Counted from the stretch's first letter, positions 30,166-38,248 are shown. The stretch is DNA of 64,000 nucleotides from Edaphobacter flagellatus (GCF_025264665.1 NZ_CP073697.1:2604001-2668000), one strand, 5' to 3'. Translations and numbers: made by a program. The notes: generated by a model from the letters alone, not told the origin.

Positions 30166-30798
30166 CGAGAGTCCTTGAGGGAGTTGTCTTAGAGATTCTC
30201 GCAGATGATGCTGTGTGACGCCTGGCTGCCTTGCCCCTCCCCCCCCTATGGATTTGTCTAAAATATTGACAATAAATGGCTTAGGCTAGTGCTTGCCGCG
30301 TAAAATACTGATTCTAGATGGTTTACCATGCAAAATATTGGAAATAAAAGAGATCCATCCGGACTGCATCCTGAGATTCCGTCCGGTATCTTTATTCTTT
30401 TTCTTTGTGCTGTTTTAATTTTAGCGGGTGGAGGGAAACTTATCGGCAACTTTGTCCTGTTCCCTATGTGGTTTGGAATGTGTTGTTTGTGTTGATTTTT
30501 GGGTTTGTGGGGGCTTGACAGGGTTTTCGCTGCAGTGGGCGTGGGTCGTTACTAATCGGGCGGCGGTAAGTGCATGAGCGATTTTCGCTCGTTGATACCA
30601 ACTCACCTGCTGCTGACGGCGAGTGGATGCACTCCTGCGAAAGGCTGGAACAGTTTGTGTCCCGATATCAGAACGGCTGCAGGAGGTCAGGTCGCGAGAC
30701 ATATAGCATTTGCACTGGACAGGTTTCTGCACTTCGCTCCGGACGAGCCTAAACCCCTACCCTATGAGGGGATTGTTTCCGATGACCCGTCAGATGCG
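30166..30798. other. 633-bp intergenic region with dispersed element
   Basis: No credible gene. Most of it is taken by the dispersed intergenic element described at 30233-30540. The rest (30541-30798) has only short ORFs; one of 107 codons (30574-30897) runs into the opposite strand of the TetR gene and has no recognisable features. Base composition is lower in GC than the flanking genes. Confidence 0.6.
30233..30540 (+). repeat. Dispersed intergenic element, copy 1
   Basis: Related to the element at 55141-55410. Shared parts in order: a C-run ending ctat, aaaatatt boxes (30260, 30302 variant, 30332; the last two 30 bases apart), a hairpin with T-rich tail, the block tttagcg...gaaact-atcggca, then tttggaatg and a conserved gggcttgacagg-gttttcgct. 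From box 30332 to ttgaca is 183 bases against 181 in copy 2. Confidence 0.75.
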
Positions 30799-31404
30799 CT
30801 ACGGCAGGAGCACCAAGTCGGTCGCATCTTCAGCATCTTTGAGCAGCGTCTTGCGTGGCGTTCCTATTTGAGCGCGCATGGTCAGCCCACGCGCTAGATC
30901 GGTGACCTGGATCGCGCGCGCAGCTACGGGAAAGTCAGATGGGATCTCTCCCGCGCTGATCGCATCGCGAAAACGGCGCTCGAGCAGCGCCGCCCCGCCC
31001 GTAGCTGCGCTTTGCAAGAAACGTTGAACCTCAGCATCGTTCACAAGCGGCGCGACGCAAATCAGAAGGCAGCCGCGGGCGGACCCTTTCTCGGTCGCAC
31101 TCTCGACGTTGTACCTGAGGAAGCTCGCGATTGAGTCGCGAAGCGTCTGTGGCGAGAGGAGTGCCTTCGCGGCGAGTGCGCCCTTCCTTTCTGCGTACGC
31201 CCTGAGGACGCGCAAGAAGATCGCGCGTTTGTCCCCAAAGACGGCATACAGGCTGGGCCGTCCCACGCCCATCCCGGCGACGAGATCGTCAATGGTCACT
31301 CCGTCATAGCCCTTCGACCAGAAGACCTGGGTCGCCTTTTCGATCGCCGCCGTCTCGTCGAAGCTGCGCGGCCGTCCTCGCGGCCTTGCGACATTTTCAA
31401 CCAT
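30799..31404 (-). CDS. TetR/AcrR-family transcriptional regulator
   Basis: 201-residue repressor. The N-terminal helix-turn-helix domain is clear: RSFDETAAIEKATQVFWSKG then YDGVTIDDLVAGMGVGRPS and LYAVFGDKRAIFLRVL. The C-terminal ligand domain (RGCLLICVAPLVNDAEVQRF) resembles regulators of short-chain dehydrogenases and small-molecule resistance. It is divergent from the SDR gene at 31590 across 185 bases, so it most likely represses that gene and itself. The ligand is unknown. The region around looks accessory. Confidence 0.9.
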   Translation of the reverse strand: MVENVARPRGRPRSFDETAAIEKATQVFWSKGYDGVTIDDLVAGMGVGRPSLYAVFGDKRAIFLRVLRAYAERKGALAAKALLSPQTLRDSIASFLRYNVESATEKGSARGCLLICVAPLVNDAEVQRFLQSAATGGAALLERRFRDAISAGEIPSDFPVAARAIQVTDLARGLTMRAQIGTPRKTLLKDAEDATDLVLLP

Positions 31405-31458
31405 TTAGTTCAAAACTCCTTGACACGTCTCTCTCACCAATATACAACCAAATAGTTC
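31401..31458. promoter_or_regulatory. Divergent promoter/operator between TetR and SDR genes
   Basis: A -35-like ttgaca at 31420-31425 is followed by tatacaac at 31441-31448 on the plus strand. The box ccatttagttc (31401-31411) recurs as ccaaatagttc (31448-31458), flanking this promoter; an agtt-caa-aact palindrome lies at 31407-31417. These are candidate TetR sites; binding is not shown. Confidence 0.4.
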
Positions 31459-31589
31459 GTTAATCGCAAATTGGGTTTGGCCTCGCTCTTCCGAGCCTAC
31501 TGCCCATTGCCGAGGTGGTTTCCGCGTAGGAACGTGCGCTCGACTGCTCGACTTCCGCAAGGAACCAACTACCTAAGAAGGAGAAGAAC

Positions 31590-32516
31590 ATGATCGAAAG
31601 TGTCTTGATCACCGGCGCAAATGCCGGTCTTGGGAAAGAGACTGCCCGACAGTTCGCATGGAAACAAGAGACAAAAAGGGTAATCCTGTTTTGCAGAAAT
31701 CGAGCGAGGGCAGCGGCAGCAATGAAAGAGCTTGAGGAGAACACGGGGAAACGGATCTTTGAAATCGTTATCGGGGATGTCACGGATGCAGATTCCGTAA
31801 GAAGAGCGGTGGAAGACCTCAGGGAACCGGTTGATGCGGTCGTCTTGAATGCAGGTGGAGTGATCGGGAAAACTGCTGCGAACTCTACGCCTTCCGGGAT
31901 GAATCAATTAGCTGCTACGAACATTCTAGGCAATGTGGTCCTAGTGGATGAATTGATCAAACGGGACAAGTTGAGGAAGGCGATTCTAGCGGTCAGTGCC
32001 GAAGCTGTTCCGGGCGTAAAGATGCTCGGAGTAAAACGAGTCTCAATGAGCACTTCGTCTGTCGATGAGTTCGCTGCTGTCCTTGATGGATCATATTTTG
32101 GGAAGACATTCGTGGCACTGAATGCATACTCCTATGTCAAGTACGTAGAGACCATGTGGGCCTTGTCCATGGCAAGAAGGTATCCCAGGCTCAAAGTTGT
32201 TGTTGTGAGCCCAGGAAATACAAAAGGAACTCGGGCGGCAGACAGTCTTCCACTTCCAATGCGGTTCATGTTGAACTACGTGATGATACCTATCGTCTTT
32301 CGCTTGATGGGCGAAATGGTGCATACGCTGGATGTGGGTGCAAAACGCTTCGTAGATGCCATCTCGGAGGACCGCTACAAGAGCGGCGTCTTCTATGCCA
32401 GCAAAGAGGGTAAGCTGTCGGGGGAAATGGTGGACCAGAGCACCTTCTTTACTGATTTGAAAAACACTTCCTTTCAAGACAACGCCAACGAAGCAATTCA
32501 CCGCTTCATACGCTAG
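31590..32516 (+). CDS. Short-chain dehydrogenase/reductase (SDR)
   Basis: 308-residue NAD(P)-dependent oxidoreductase. The cofactor loop TGANAGLGKETARQ, the NAG motif VVLNAGGVIG and the catalytic YSYVK (YxxxK) are present; the Ser of the triad is probably in ILAVSAEAV. A strong ribosome site (aaggagaagaac) sets the ATG at 31590. The sequence resembles light-dependent-protochlorophyllide-reductase-like SDRs with a long C-terminal part. By eye its codon use is less GC-rich than the genes to either side (many aaa, gaa, att codons), suggesting transfer. It is presumably controlled by the divergent TetR regulator. Substrate unknown. Confidence 0.9.
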   Translation: MIESVLITGANAGLGKETARQFAWKQETKRVILFCRNRARAAAAMKELEENTGKRIFEIVIGDVTDADSVRRAVEDLREPVDAVVLNAGGVIGKTAANSTPSGMNQLAATNILGNVVLVDELIKRDKLRKAILAVSAEAVPGVKMLGVKRVSMSTSSVDEFAAVLDGSYFGKTFVALNAYSYVKYVETMWALSMARRYPRLKVVVVSPGNTKGTRAADSLPLPMRFMLNYVMIPIVFRLMGEMVHTLDVGAKRFVDAISEDRYKSGVFYASKEGKLSGEMVDQSTFFTDLKNTSFQDNANEAIHRFIR

Positions 32517-32741
32517 GCGCACCAAACGACTGTCTCACAGGGCAGTTCTTCGCCTCGGCTCAAGGGAAGTTCTCAGGCCTATCGAAGTGCAGCACCACCC
32601 ACAACTCCACGACCGCCGCGCCAGCCTAGGAAGCCGGCTGGCAGGTGACCTTCGCCATTCACGTTGCCCCCTAGGTAATGAGAAACGCCTTCGGCAGAGC
32701 GGTTGCCGCTACCGCGGCGGCTATTTCGAGGACAAAAGAGA

Positions 32742-32761
32742 CCCAAGGCTGAAGCCTTGGG
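32742..32761. repeat. Short palindrome (cccaaggc/gccttggg)
   Basis: Perfect 8-bp stem with tgaa loop, flanked by a and ctacc. This kind of ccaaggctgaagccttgg unit is familiar to me from intergenic DNA of acidobacteria; only one copy is seen in this window. Confidence 0.5.
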
Positions 32762-32856
32762 CTACCTAGATGCGGTTCGCGCTTTCACGCGCATGTTTCC
32801 ACATCTGGCGATGAAGCCCTATGTGGGGCACCCGCCTTAGTGTAAGTTCCCCTTTA

Positions 32857-32876
32857 ACTGCCGACAAGCCGACTTA
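32857..32876 (+). repeat. 20-base block shared with 56365-56384 (inverted)
   Basis: ctgccgacaagccgacttat; the inverted counterpart differs at one position. It lies next to the unknown gene at 32893 and about 490 bases upstream of the recombinase gene. Confidence 0.5.
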
Positions 32877-32892
32877 TGAGGACTAATGAGCG

Positions 32893-33318
32893 CTATCTTT
32901 GCAGACCGAGTCTGACGAGTTGAGCCTCAGTCACAAAATAGGCGTTGAACAAAATGCTAAAAGGCACTTGGAGCGACTTGAACTGTGCCGCTTCTTTCTC
33001 GAAATCCGTTTCTTTGACCAGCGCCTCGAAGGCCTTCGCCACTTCTGAGCAAGACCTTGCTTTGTAGTCTGGCCATGCTTCGTTTGCGCCTCGCTCTCCC
33101 GAGTTGGCTTCGAGCCAGAAAGGCTCATAGAGCGAACCGTCGGAAAGAAGAAACCAAAACTGCCCGCCTAAGCACGCATATCCCAGGTCTGGGGCCTTCT
33201 GAAGCGCTGCCGGAAATGCATTCAAATCCCAAGCGTACTCACCTTGCCTAACAATTGCGCCATGAGAAAGGGTCTGTGGCAGGGCTTCAGACAATGCGTC
33301 GCTCTTTTGGTCGGACAT
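32893..33318 (-). CDS. Hypothetical protein (141 residues)
   Basis: I do not recognise this protein. It is soluble-looking, acidic, without signal peptide or membrane helix. It has a central aromatic block (GYACLGGQFWFLLSDGSLYEP) and a helical C-terminus (FEALVKETDFEKEAAQFKSL). The size, acidity and position next to a recombinase would fit an immunity or SMI1/KNR4-like protein, but no toxin gene is beside it. The ATG at 33318 has no strong ribosome site. It is divergent from the recombinase, with only 50 bases between the starts. Confidence 0.65.
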   Translation of the reverse strand: MSDQKSDALSEALPQTLSHGAIVRQGEYAWDLNAFPAALQKAPDLGYACLGGQFWFLLSDGSLYEPFWLEANSGERGANEAWPDYKARSCSEVAKAFEALVKETDFEKEAAQFKSLQVPFSILFNAYFVTEAQLVRLGLQR

Positions 33319-33368
33319 GAAGAAATTGTACGGTGCGAGCCTACTACGACGGCTAGGAGGCCGTCCGT

Positions 33369-34307
33369 ATGGCGAAAAGCGCGAAGAGACCTAAGAGCGT
33401 TCTCAAACTTCCTGACCTCGATTATTCCAAGTCAGCAGTCCTCAACAGCCTTCCGTCCTTGAACTCGCGACGGTCGTACGAGCACGCCATCCGCGACTTC
33501 ATCGAGTGGTATTGCTCCGAGCCACGGCTCGCGTTCAACAAAACCGTTGTCACCCGCTATCGTATCGCTTTGGAGCAACGTAGCTACGCGCCCTCAACGA
33601 TAAACCTCAGACTCGCAGCAGTTCGCAGGCTTGCATACGAGGCTTCGGATTGTGGACTGCTCAGCCCCGACCTCGCCGCTGGGATTCGTCGGGTCAAAGG
33701 AGCGAAGCGATTAGGAGTTCGTGTTGGGAATTGGCTAACCGCCGAACAGGGCAAGAAGCTCCTCGATGTTAATTCTGGCAAACAACTTAGAGACCTGCGC
33801 AATCATGCCGTCATAGCGATGCTCCTCGGCTGTGGTTTACGCCGAGCGGAGCTTGTGACCGTCAAGATAGAGGACTTCGAGCTTCGAGAAGAGCACTGGG
33901 TGCTTGCAGACCTCATCGGGAAAGGCCGGCACATGCGGACGATCCCTGTGCCTAGGTGGGTGAAGGCGGCGGTCGACGCATGGATAGACGCCGCGCAGCT
34001 CAGAAGCGGTAATCTCTTCCGCGCCATCGGTAAGACCGGAAAGGTTCAAGGTCGTGGGTTCACTGCGAAGGTGATTTGGTCTATTGTTCGCGAAACGGCC
34101 CGAGACTGCGGCATCGGTATGATTGCCCCGCACGATCTCCGGCGCACTTGTGCTCGACTCTGCCACCAAGCTGGAGGGGAGCTGGAGCAGATCCAGTTTC
34201 TCCTAGGCCATGTGTCAGTCCAAACTACCGAACGCTATCTTGGGTGCAAGCAGCGGCTCCAGAACGCCGTAAATGATCAGATCGGCCTAGAACCCGAATA
34301 TTCCTAA
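33369..34307 (+). CDS. Tyrosine recombinase / integrase
   Basis: 312-residue site-specific recombinase. N-terminal SAM-like core-binding domain (SRRSYEHAIRDFIEWY, RSYAPSTINLRLAAVRRLAYEA) and C-terminal catalytic domain with all expected residues: Arg158 in GCGLRRAEL, the beta-hairpin Lys185 in GKGRHMR, His255 and Arg258 in PHDLRRT, His281 in LLGHVSVQTTERY and the nucleophile Tyr290. A perfect aggagg precedes the ATG at 33369. No excisionase, integron attI/attC site or other phage genes are near, so it may be a solitary or remnant integrase. Its stop overlaps by four bases the stop of the convergent gene. Confidence 0.92.
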   Translation: MAKSAKRPKSVLKLPDLDYSKSAVLNSLPSLNSRRSYEHAIRDFIEWYCSEPRLAFNKTVVTRYRIALEQRSYAPSTINLRLAAVRRLAYEASDCGLLSPDLAAGIRRVKGAKRLGVRVGNWLTAEQGKKLLDVNSGKQLRDLRNHAVIAMLLGCGLRRAELVTVKIEDFELREEHWVLADLIGKGRHMRTIPVPRWVKAAVDAWIDAAQLRSGNLFRAIGKTGKVQGRGFTAKVIWSIVRETARDCGIGMIAPHDLRRTCARLCHQAGGELEQIQFLLGHVSVQTTERYLGCKQRLQNAVNDQIGLEPEYS

Positions 34308-34648
34308 AGAGCATCACCCTGCTGTAGCTCAACAGGACGTTCCTCAGGAAAAGCGCCGTATTCGGGGTAGTGTCGCTCCAACGGAAAATCAATGTCGCGT
34401 TGATACTTTGTTCTGAGTTCTCGGTCAGCAACCAGCTTCTCCATCAGACTTCTAATTCGGGAGTAATGTATCGTCTTGCCCGGCGGAAAAATAACCACGC
34501 CGCATTCGCTCTTCTTTTCGTTCCAGAAGAATAGCCGCTGGGCACTTTTCGTTCGATCCGAAGTCCAGACCAAATGCCAGTATGTAAAGTTCCAGCGTTC
34601 GCCATTCTTGCCTTGCCTAGGCTTCTCCTCATTCCATCGGGCGATCAT
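34304..34648 (-). CDS. Hypothetical protein (114 residues)
   Basis: Unknown protein, soluble, rich in Trp, Arg and Glu (RWNFTYWHLVWTSDRTKS, ECGVVIFPPGKTIHYSRIRS). No signal peptide or membrane helix. It converges with and overlaps the recombinase by four bases, the usual sign of compact accessory cargo. The composition looks protein-like rather than a shadow frame (an ordered start, no long low-complexity), but no ribosome site is obvious before the ATG at 34648. Confidence 0.6.
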   Translation of the reverse strand: MIARWNEEKPRQGKNGERWNFTYWHLVWTSDRTKSAQRLFFWNEKKSECGVVIFPPGKTIHYSRIRSLMEKLVADRELRTKYQRDIDFPLERHYPEYGAFPEERPVELQQGDAL

Positions 34649-34801
34649 GTCAGCATGTTCTCACGGCATGATCAAACCTGTCCGAATGTGCGGTATCTAG
34701 GGCAGCCGGATTAGTCCCCATAAACGCCCTTATCGCCTCTGGCCATGTATATACGAAGGCTTTCTATGAAGTGCGTTTCAGGGGTGGGTAAAAGTCTGCG
34801 C

Positions 34802-34829
34802 TTGACATATTCCTAAATAAGAATATATT
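34802..34829 (+). promoter_or_regulatory. Promoter with embedded operator for the ArsR-type regulator
   Basis: ttgaca (34802-34807), 16-base spacer, tatatt (34824-34829). An inverted repeat atattc-N8-gaatat (34807-34826) overlaps the spacer and -10 box, where a repressor would block polymerase. The expected start point, about seven bases after the -10, coincides with the ATG at 34837, so the mRNA should have no leader. Confidence 0.75.
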
Positions 34830-34836
34830 CGGATGC

Positions 34837-35226
34837 ATGACACGAAGGGCTAATCCGTCGGACATCTTCGGAGCGATTGCCGAACCGCGGCGTCGCGAGG
34901 TGATTGCTGTGTTGTCGGACGGGCAGGAGTATGCCGTCAACGAGATCGTCGTTCGCATGCAGATTCCTCAGCCTGCGGTTTCGAAGCATCTGGGGGCGCT
35001 GCGCAAGGCAGGCGCGGTGACGGTGATCAAGCGGGGACAGCATCGTATGTACCGGTTGAACGCCGAGGGTCTGAAGCCGGTGTACGAGTGGGTGAAGGAC
35101 TTTGAGCGTTACTGGACGCACCAGGTCAGCCAGATTAAGCAGCATGCCGAACGCAAGGCGTTGGAGCGCATGATCCGCATGGACGATGGCGGCGGTAACA
35201 AAAAGCAGGGCGATAAGAAAAAGTAA
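34837..35226 (+). CDS. ArsR/SmtB-family HTH regulator
   Basis: 129-residue winged-helix repressor. Seen: DIFGAIAEPRRREVIAVLSD, then the recognition helix PQPAVSKHLGALRKAG and wing VIKRGQHRMYRLNAEGLK, followed by a C-terminal amphipathic helix and a Lys-rich tail (KKQGDKKK). No Cys-based metal site is visible, so it is likely one of the non-metal ArsR regulators commonly found before SRPBCC (AHSA1) genes. It heads a four-gene operon. Its start codon lies eight bases after the -10 box, indicating leaderless translation and probable autoregulation. Confidence 0.92.
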   Translation: MTRRANPSDIFGAIAEPRRREVIAVLSDGQEYAVNEIVVRMQIPQPAVSKHLGALRKAGAVTVIKRGQHRMYRLNAEGLKPVYEWVKDFERYWTHQVSQIKQHAERKALERMIRMDDGGGNKKQGDKKK

Positions 35227-35249
35227 GCGAGAGCAAACGAGGAGGAGTA

Positions 35250-35702
35250 ATGGCAGCCAATGTGATGGAAGGTGTCGTGCAAGCCTTCGAGATTATCAAG
35301 GAAGAGGAGATCGCTGCGCCGATCGAGATTGTGTTCGAAACGATTCTCGAACAGATGGGGCCGTTGAACTCGACGCCGGAGAAGCCGATGCCGATGGTGT
35401 TGGAAGCGTGGCCCGGCGGGCGGTGGTATCGCGATCTGGGCAACAATACGGGCCACTTCTGGGGCACGGTGCAGGCGATCAAGTCGCCGTCGCTGATCGA
35501 GATTTCGGGGCCGCTGTTTATGTCGAACCCCGCGGCGAACAATCTGCAATATCGCCTGACGGAAGAGAACGGCGTGACGCGCATGCGTTTTGTGCATCGC
35601 TCGATGGGATGGATCGGGGAGTATGAGCGCAATGTCGATACAGGCTGGTCGCACTTTATCGAGCGCATTCGTGCGGCGGCTGTGGCACGGGCGAGGAAAT
35701 AG
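35250..35702 (+). CDS. SRPBCC (AHSA1/START-like) ligand-binding protein
   Basis: 150-residue helix-grip protein. Family pattern: IKEEEIAAPIEIVFETILEQ, WPGGRWYRDLGNNTGHFWGTV and the long closing helix WSHFIERIRAAAVARARK. AHSA1/CoxG-like members bind hydrophobic ligands or act with Hsp90; no catalytic residues are known. A strong gaggaggag site precedes the ATG at 35250. The ArsR-SRPBCC pair is a common bacterial arrangement. It is followed two bases later by a small membrane-type ORF. Confidence 0.88.
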   Translation: MAANVMEGVVQAFEIIKEEEIAAPIEIVFETILEQMGPLNSTPEKPMPMVLEAWPGGRWYRDLGNNTGHFWGTVQAIKSPSLIEISGPLFMSNPAANNLQYRLTEENGVTRMRFVHRSMGWIGEYERNVDTGWSHFIERIRAAAVARARK

Positions 35703-35704
35703 CC

Positions 35705-35848
35705 ATGTGCCCCTTCTGCGTGGCGAGCGCGATGTGGGTTGCGGCGGGTGCTGTCTCGACGGGCGGTATCTCGGCACTCGCCGTCACGAAGATCTGGAAC
35801 AGGAAGGCGCGGGAGCGCAAAGAGGGAGGAAAGCATGACGAGCAATGA
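35705..35848 (+). CDS. Small CxxC one-helix membrane protein (47 residues)
   Basis: ATG at 35705 is two bases after the SRPBCC stop; the TGA at 35846-35848 overlaps the start of the DUF899 gene by 14 bases. The peptide begins MCPFCVASAMWVAAGAVSTG, that is a CPFC redox-type motif followed by a single hydrophobic helix, and ends with a basic, soluble tail (WNRKARERKEGGK). Tight packing on both sides supports it as a real gene. CxxC next to a thioredoxin-fold DUF899 gene suggests a redox or membrane-tether partner; this is inference. Confidence 0.7.
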   Translation: MCPFCVASAMWVAAGAVSTGGISALAVTKIWNRKARERKEGGKHDEQ

Positions 35849-36587
35849 GCAGATCGCAGCGATGAAGAAGCCTCCGGTGGTTTCGGCGGAGGCGTGGCAG
35901 AAGGCGTGGCAGGAGATGCTGGTGAAAGAGAAGGCGCACATGCGTGCCCACGATGCGCTGGCGGCGGAGCGGCGCAGGATGCCGTGGCTCGCGGTGGAGA
36001 AAGAGTATGTGTTCGAGGGGCCGCAGGGAAAGGTTTCGCTGCTCGATCTGTTTGAGGGCCGCAGGCAGCTGGTGCTGTATCGCGCTTTCTACGACTCGAA
36101 TGTGTATGGCTGGCCGGATCATGCGTGTGTCGGCTGCTCGCTGGGGGCGGACCAGGTTTCGCATCTTTCGCATCTGCATGCACGGGACACGTCGCTGGCG
36201 TATGCTTCGCGCGGATCGCAGGAGAATATCGCTCGTCTGAAGGAACGCATGGGGTGGCAGAAGATTCCCTGGTACACGATTACGGATGACTTCGATAAGG
36301 ACTTCGGCGTCGACCTGTGGCATGGGCACAATGTCTTCTTCCGCGATGAGAAGGACAGAATCTTCCGCACGTACTTCATCAACAACCGTGGCGATGAGGC
36401 GATGGGAACGGTGTGGAACTATCTGGATGTGACTCCGCTGGGACGTCAGGAGGACTGGGAGGATTCGCCGGAGGGCTATCCGAAGACGGAGCGCTACAAG
36501 TGGTGGCGTTGGCACGATGTCTACGGCAACGAGGATGCTAAGTGGAACAAGGTGGTCGCCGATGCGATGGTGACGCTGAAGCTTTAG
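35835..36587 (+). CDS. DUF899 thioredoxin-fold protein
   Basis: 250-residue protein of the DUF899 (AhpC/thioredoxin-like) family. Typical segments: LVKEKAHMRAHDALAAERRR, LLDLFEGRRQLVLYRAFYD, HACVGCSLGADQVSHL (the CxxC site), and PWYTITDDFDKDFGVDLWHG. The family is predicted to be a redox protein; its reaction is not defined. The frame is open upstream, but gagggagga four bases before 35835 fixes this start. Last gene of the ArsR operon, followed by a terminator. Confidence 0.92.
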   Translation: MTSNEQIAAMKKPPVVSAEAWQKAWQEMLVKEKAHMRAHDALAAERRRMPWLAVEKEYVFEGPQGKVSLLDLFEGRRQLVLYRAFYDSNVYGWPDHACVGCSLGADQVSHLSHLHARDTSLAYASRGSQENIARLKERMGWQKIPWYTITDDFDKDFGVDLWHGHNVFFRDEKDRIFRTYFINNRGDEAMGTVWNYLDVTPLGRQEDWEDSPEGYPKTERYKWWRWHDVYGNEDAKWNKVVADAMVTLKL

Positions 36588-36615
36588 CCTCGCTGTGAGC
36601 TGTCTTTAATCGAGT

Positions 36616-36649
36616 ATGCCCCGCATCCGAGTTTTGCGATGCGGGGCAT
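36616..36649. terminator. Terminator after DUF899 gene
   Basis: Perfect 12-bp stem atgccccgcatc/gatgcggggcat with a 10-base loop, between the convergent DUF899 and alpha-galactosidase genes. The following U-run is weak (attgattgttg). Confidence 0.75.
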
Positions 36650-36682
36650 ATTGATTGTTGCAGAACGTACGTACGAGGAAGG

Positions 36683-37894
36683 CTACTTCGTCAGCTTGAG
36701 GAGGACGGCGCCGTGCTTGGGGATGGTGAAGACGTCGGTGTCCTTGATGAAGCCGAGGTCTTTGTTGGCCCACACGTCGTGAGCATGCGCGCCTTTGGGA
36801 AAGCCGACGTCCTTGAGGTGGAGTGTCATGCCGCGCATGGTGTTGCGGTCGACGGAGACGTTGAAGAACGCGAGCGCGACGGAGCCGTCGGCAAGCGGAC
36901 GTGACCAGATTTCGATCTGGTTGCCGGCATAGACGCGGTCGCCCTGTTTGCCGAGCTTGTCCTGATCGATGGCGATGACGTCGCGGTTGGTGAGGATAGA
37001 GCGCACGTCGTCGCTCATCTGGGTGAGGTTATTGCCGGCGATCAGCGGAGCGGCGAGGATGGCCCACATGGTCATGTGCGTAATGTTTTCGTCGTGCGTC
37101 AGCTTGCCGTTGCCGACTTCGAGCATGTCGGGGTCGTTCCAGTGGCCGGGGCCTGCATACTGTGCGAGACCGGCCTGCGCGAGCGCGATGATCATCATGC
37201 GGTCGTAGCTCTCGTGGATGTCGCCGGTGGTGCGCCAGAGATTGCCGCCAACCTGCGGAGCCCACTGCCATGACTCGTCGGTGCCGTACTGGCAGAGGCT
37301 GTAGACCATGGGCCGACCGGTCTTGAGGATGGCCTGGTGCATTTTTTCGTACGCCTCGCGTGCCATTTTGGCCTGTGCAGCGGGATCGTTGGGGTGCTCC
37401 TGCCGCATGTTGTTGCCGAAGCTGCAGAGATCGTATTTCAGGTAGTCGATGCCCCAGTCGGCGTAGGTTTTTGCGTCCTGGTCCTCGTGGCCGTAGGAGC
37501 CTTCGTATTTCGCGCAGGTGAGCGGGCCGGGCGAGGAGTAGATGCCGATCTTGAGGCCCTTGGAGTGGACATAGTCGGCGAGGGCCTTCATGTCGGGAAA
37601 CTTCTCGTTGGTGGTGATGTTGCCGTTGGCGTCGCGCTTGCCTTCCCAGGTGTCGTCGATGTTGACGTAGACATAGCCGGCGTCGCGCATGCCGCTGGAG
37701 ACGATGAGGTCTGCCGCTTTGCGAATGTCGGCGTCGGTGACCTTGCCCGCGAACCAGTTCCAGCTGTTCCATCCCATGGGAGGCGTAGCGGCCAGTTGCT
37801 CTACCCCTGCGCGCGAGTGCGCCCCTGGTTGCTGTGCGGCGAGTGGAAGCGAGGCGAAGAGAAGGCTGGCAGTAAGGGCAAGATACCGGCGCAT
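36683..37894 (-). CDS. Secreted alpha-galactosidase, GH27
   Basis: 403-residue retaining glycosidase with signal peptide (LLFASLPLAAQQ). GH27 signatures are complete: PPMGWNSWNWF near residue 40, YVNIDDTWEGKRD, the nucleophile Asp155 in YLKYDLCS and the acid/base Asp256 in GHWNDPDMLEVGN. A beta-sandwich C-domain follows (VALAFFNVSVDRNT). It removes terminal alpha-galactose, in soil bacteria mostly from galactomannan or raffinose-type sugars. It stands alone on the minus strand. Length is normal for the family. Confidence 0.95.
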   Translation of the reverse strand: MRRYLALTASLLFASLPLAAQQPGAHSRAGVEQLAATPPMGWNSWNWFAGKVTDADIRKAADLIVSSGMRDAGYVYVNIDDTWEGKRDANGNITTNEKFPDMKALADYVHSKGLKIGIYSSPGPLTCAKYEGSYGHEDQDAKTYADWGIDYLKYDLCSFGNNMRQEHPNDPAAQAKMAREAYEKMHQAILKTGRPMVYSLCQYGTDESWQWAPQVGGNLWRTTGDIHESYDRMMIIALAQAGLAQYAGPGHWNDPDMLEVGNGKLTHDENITHMTMWAILAAPLIAGNNLTQMSDDVRSILTNRDVIAIDQDKLGKQGDRVYAGNQIEIWSRPLADGSVALAFFNVSVDRNTMRGMTLHLKDVGFPKGAHAHDVWANKDLGFIKDTDVFTIPKHGAVLLKLTK

Positions 37895-37989
37895 AGTAGC
37901 GGTGAACCTCTATGGAGTTTTATGGAACGAATCCATGAGACGTGCTGTGCGGCGGCTTGTCAATGCAGACGGCATGAGACGATGTCGGT

Positions 37990-38211
37990 ATGGGCGGAGC
38001 GTATCCGGTACGTGCGTTGCTGGAAGGTGGGGCGCTGGGCTTTGCGATTGCACTGGCGGTCGCGCTGATGGTTGCGGGGACACTGATCCGCCGAGAGAGC
38101 CGGAGACGGTTTCTGCTGTGGTGCGCAGGAATTTACATCACGGGCTGGATGCTGTTTGTTCTCTACAACACGGTTTTACTGACGCGCTATTTTCTGAAGG
38201 TGATGCATTAG
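37990..38211 (+). CDS. Small two-helix membrane protein (73 residues)
   Basis: Unknown protein with two predicted membrane helices: GGALGFAIALAVALMVAGTL and LLWCAGIYITGWMLFVLYNT, joined by a basic loop (RRESRRRF). The end is VLLTRYFLKVMH. No clear ribosome site precedes ATG 37990. It is divergent from the alpha-galactosidase gene. The coherent helix-loop-helix pattern with positive inside residues suggests a real protein. Confidence 0.58.
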   Translation: MGGAYPVRALLEGGALGFAIALAVALMVAGTLIRRESRRRFLLWCAGIYITGWMLFVLYNTVLLTRYFLKVMH

Positions 38212-38248
38212 TCTGCGTGCACGCTTTGAGGCGAGAGCGCACGCAGCA

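Larger units (their letters stand above)
32517..32892. other. 376-bp intergenic region with short palindromes
   Basis: No credible gene. It contains a palindrome cccaaggc-tgaa-gccttggg at 32742-32761 and a 20-base block at 32857-32876 (ctgccgacaagccgac plus ttat) that recurs inverted near 56365. The rest shows nothing I can name. Confidence 0.5.

Noticed and set aside
30574-30897. 107-codon plus-strand ORF before the TetR gene
   Set aside because: Its last third overlaps the TetR coding strand in antisense, it has no family features, and its start lies in the repeat-rich intergenic DNA.
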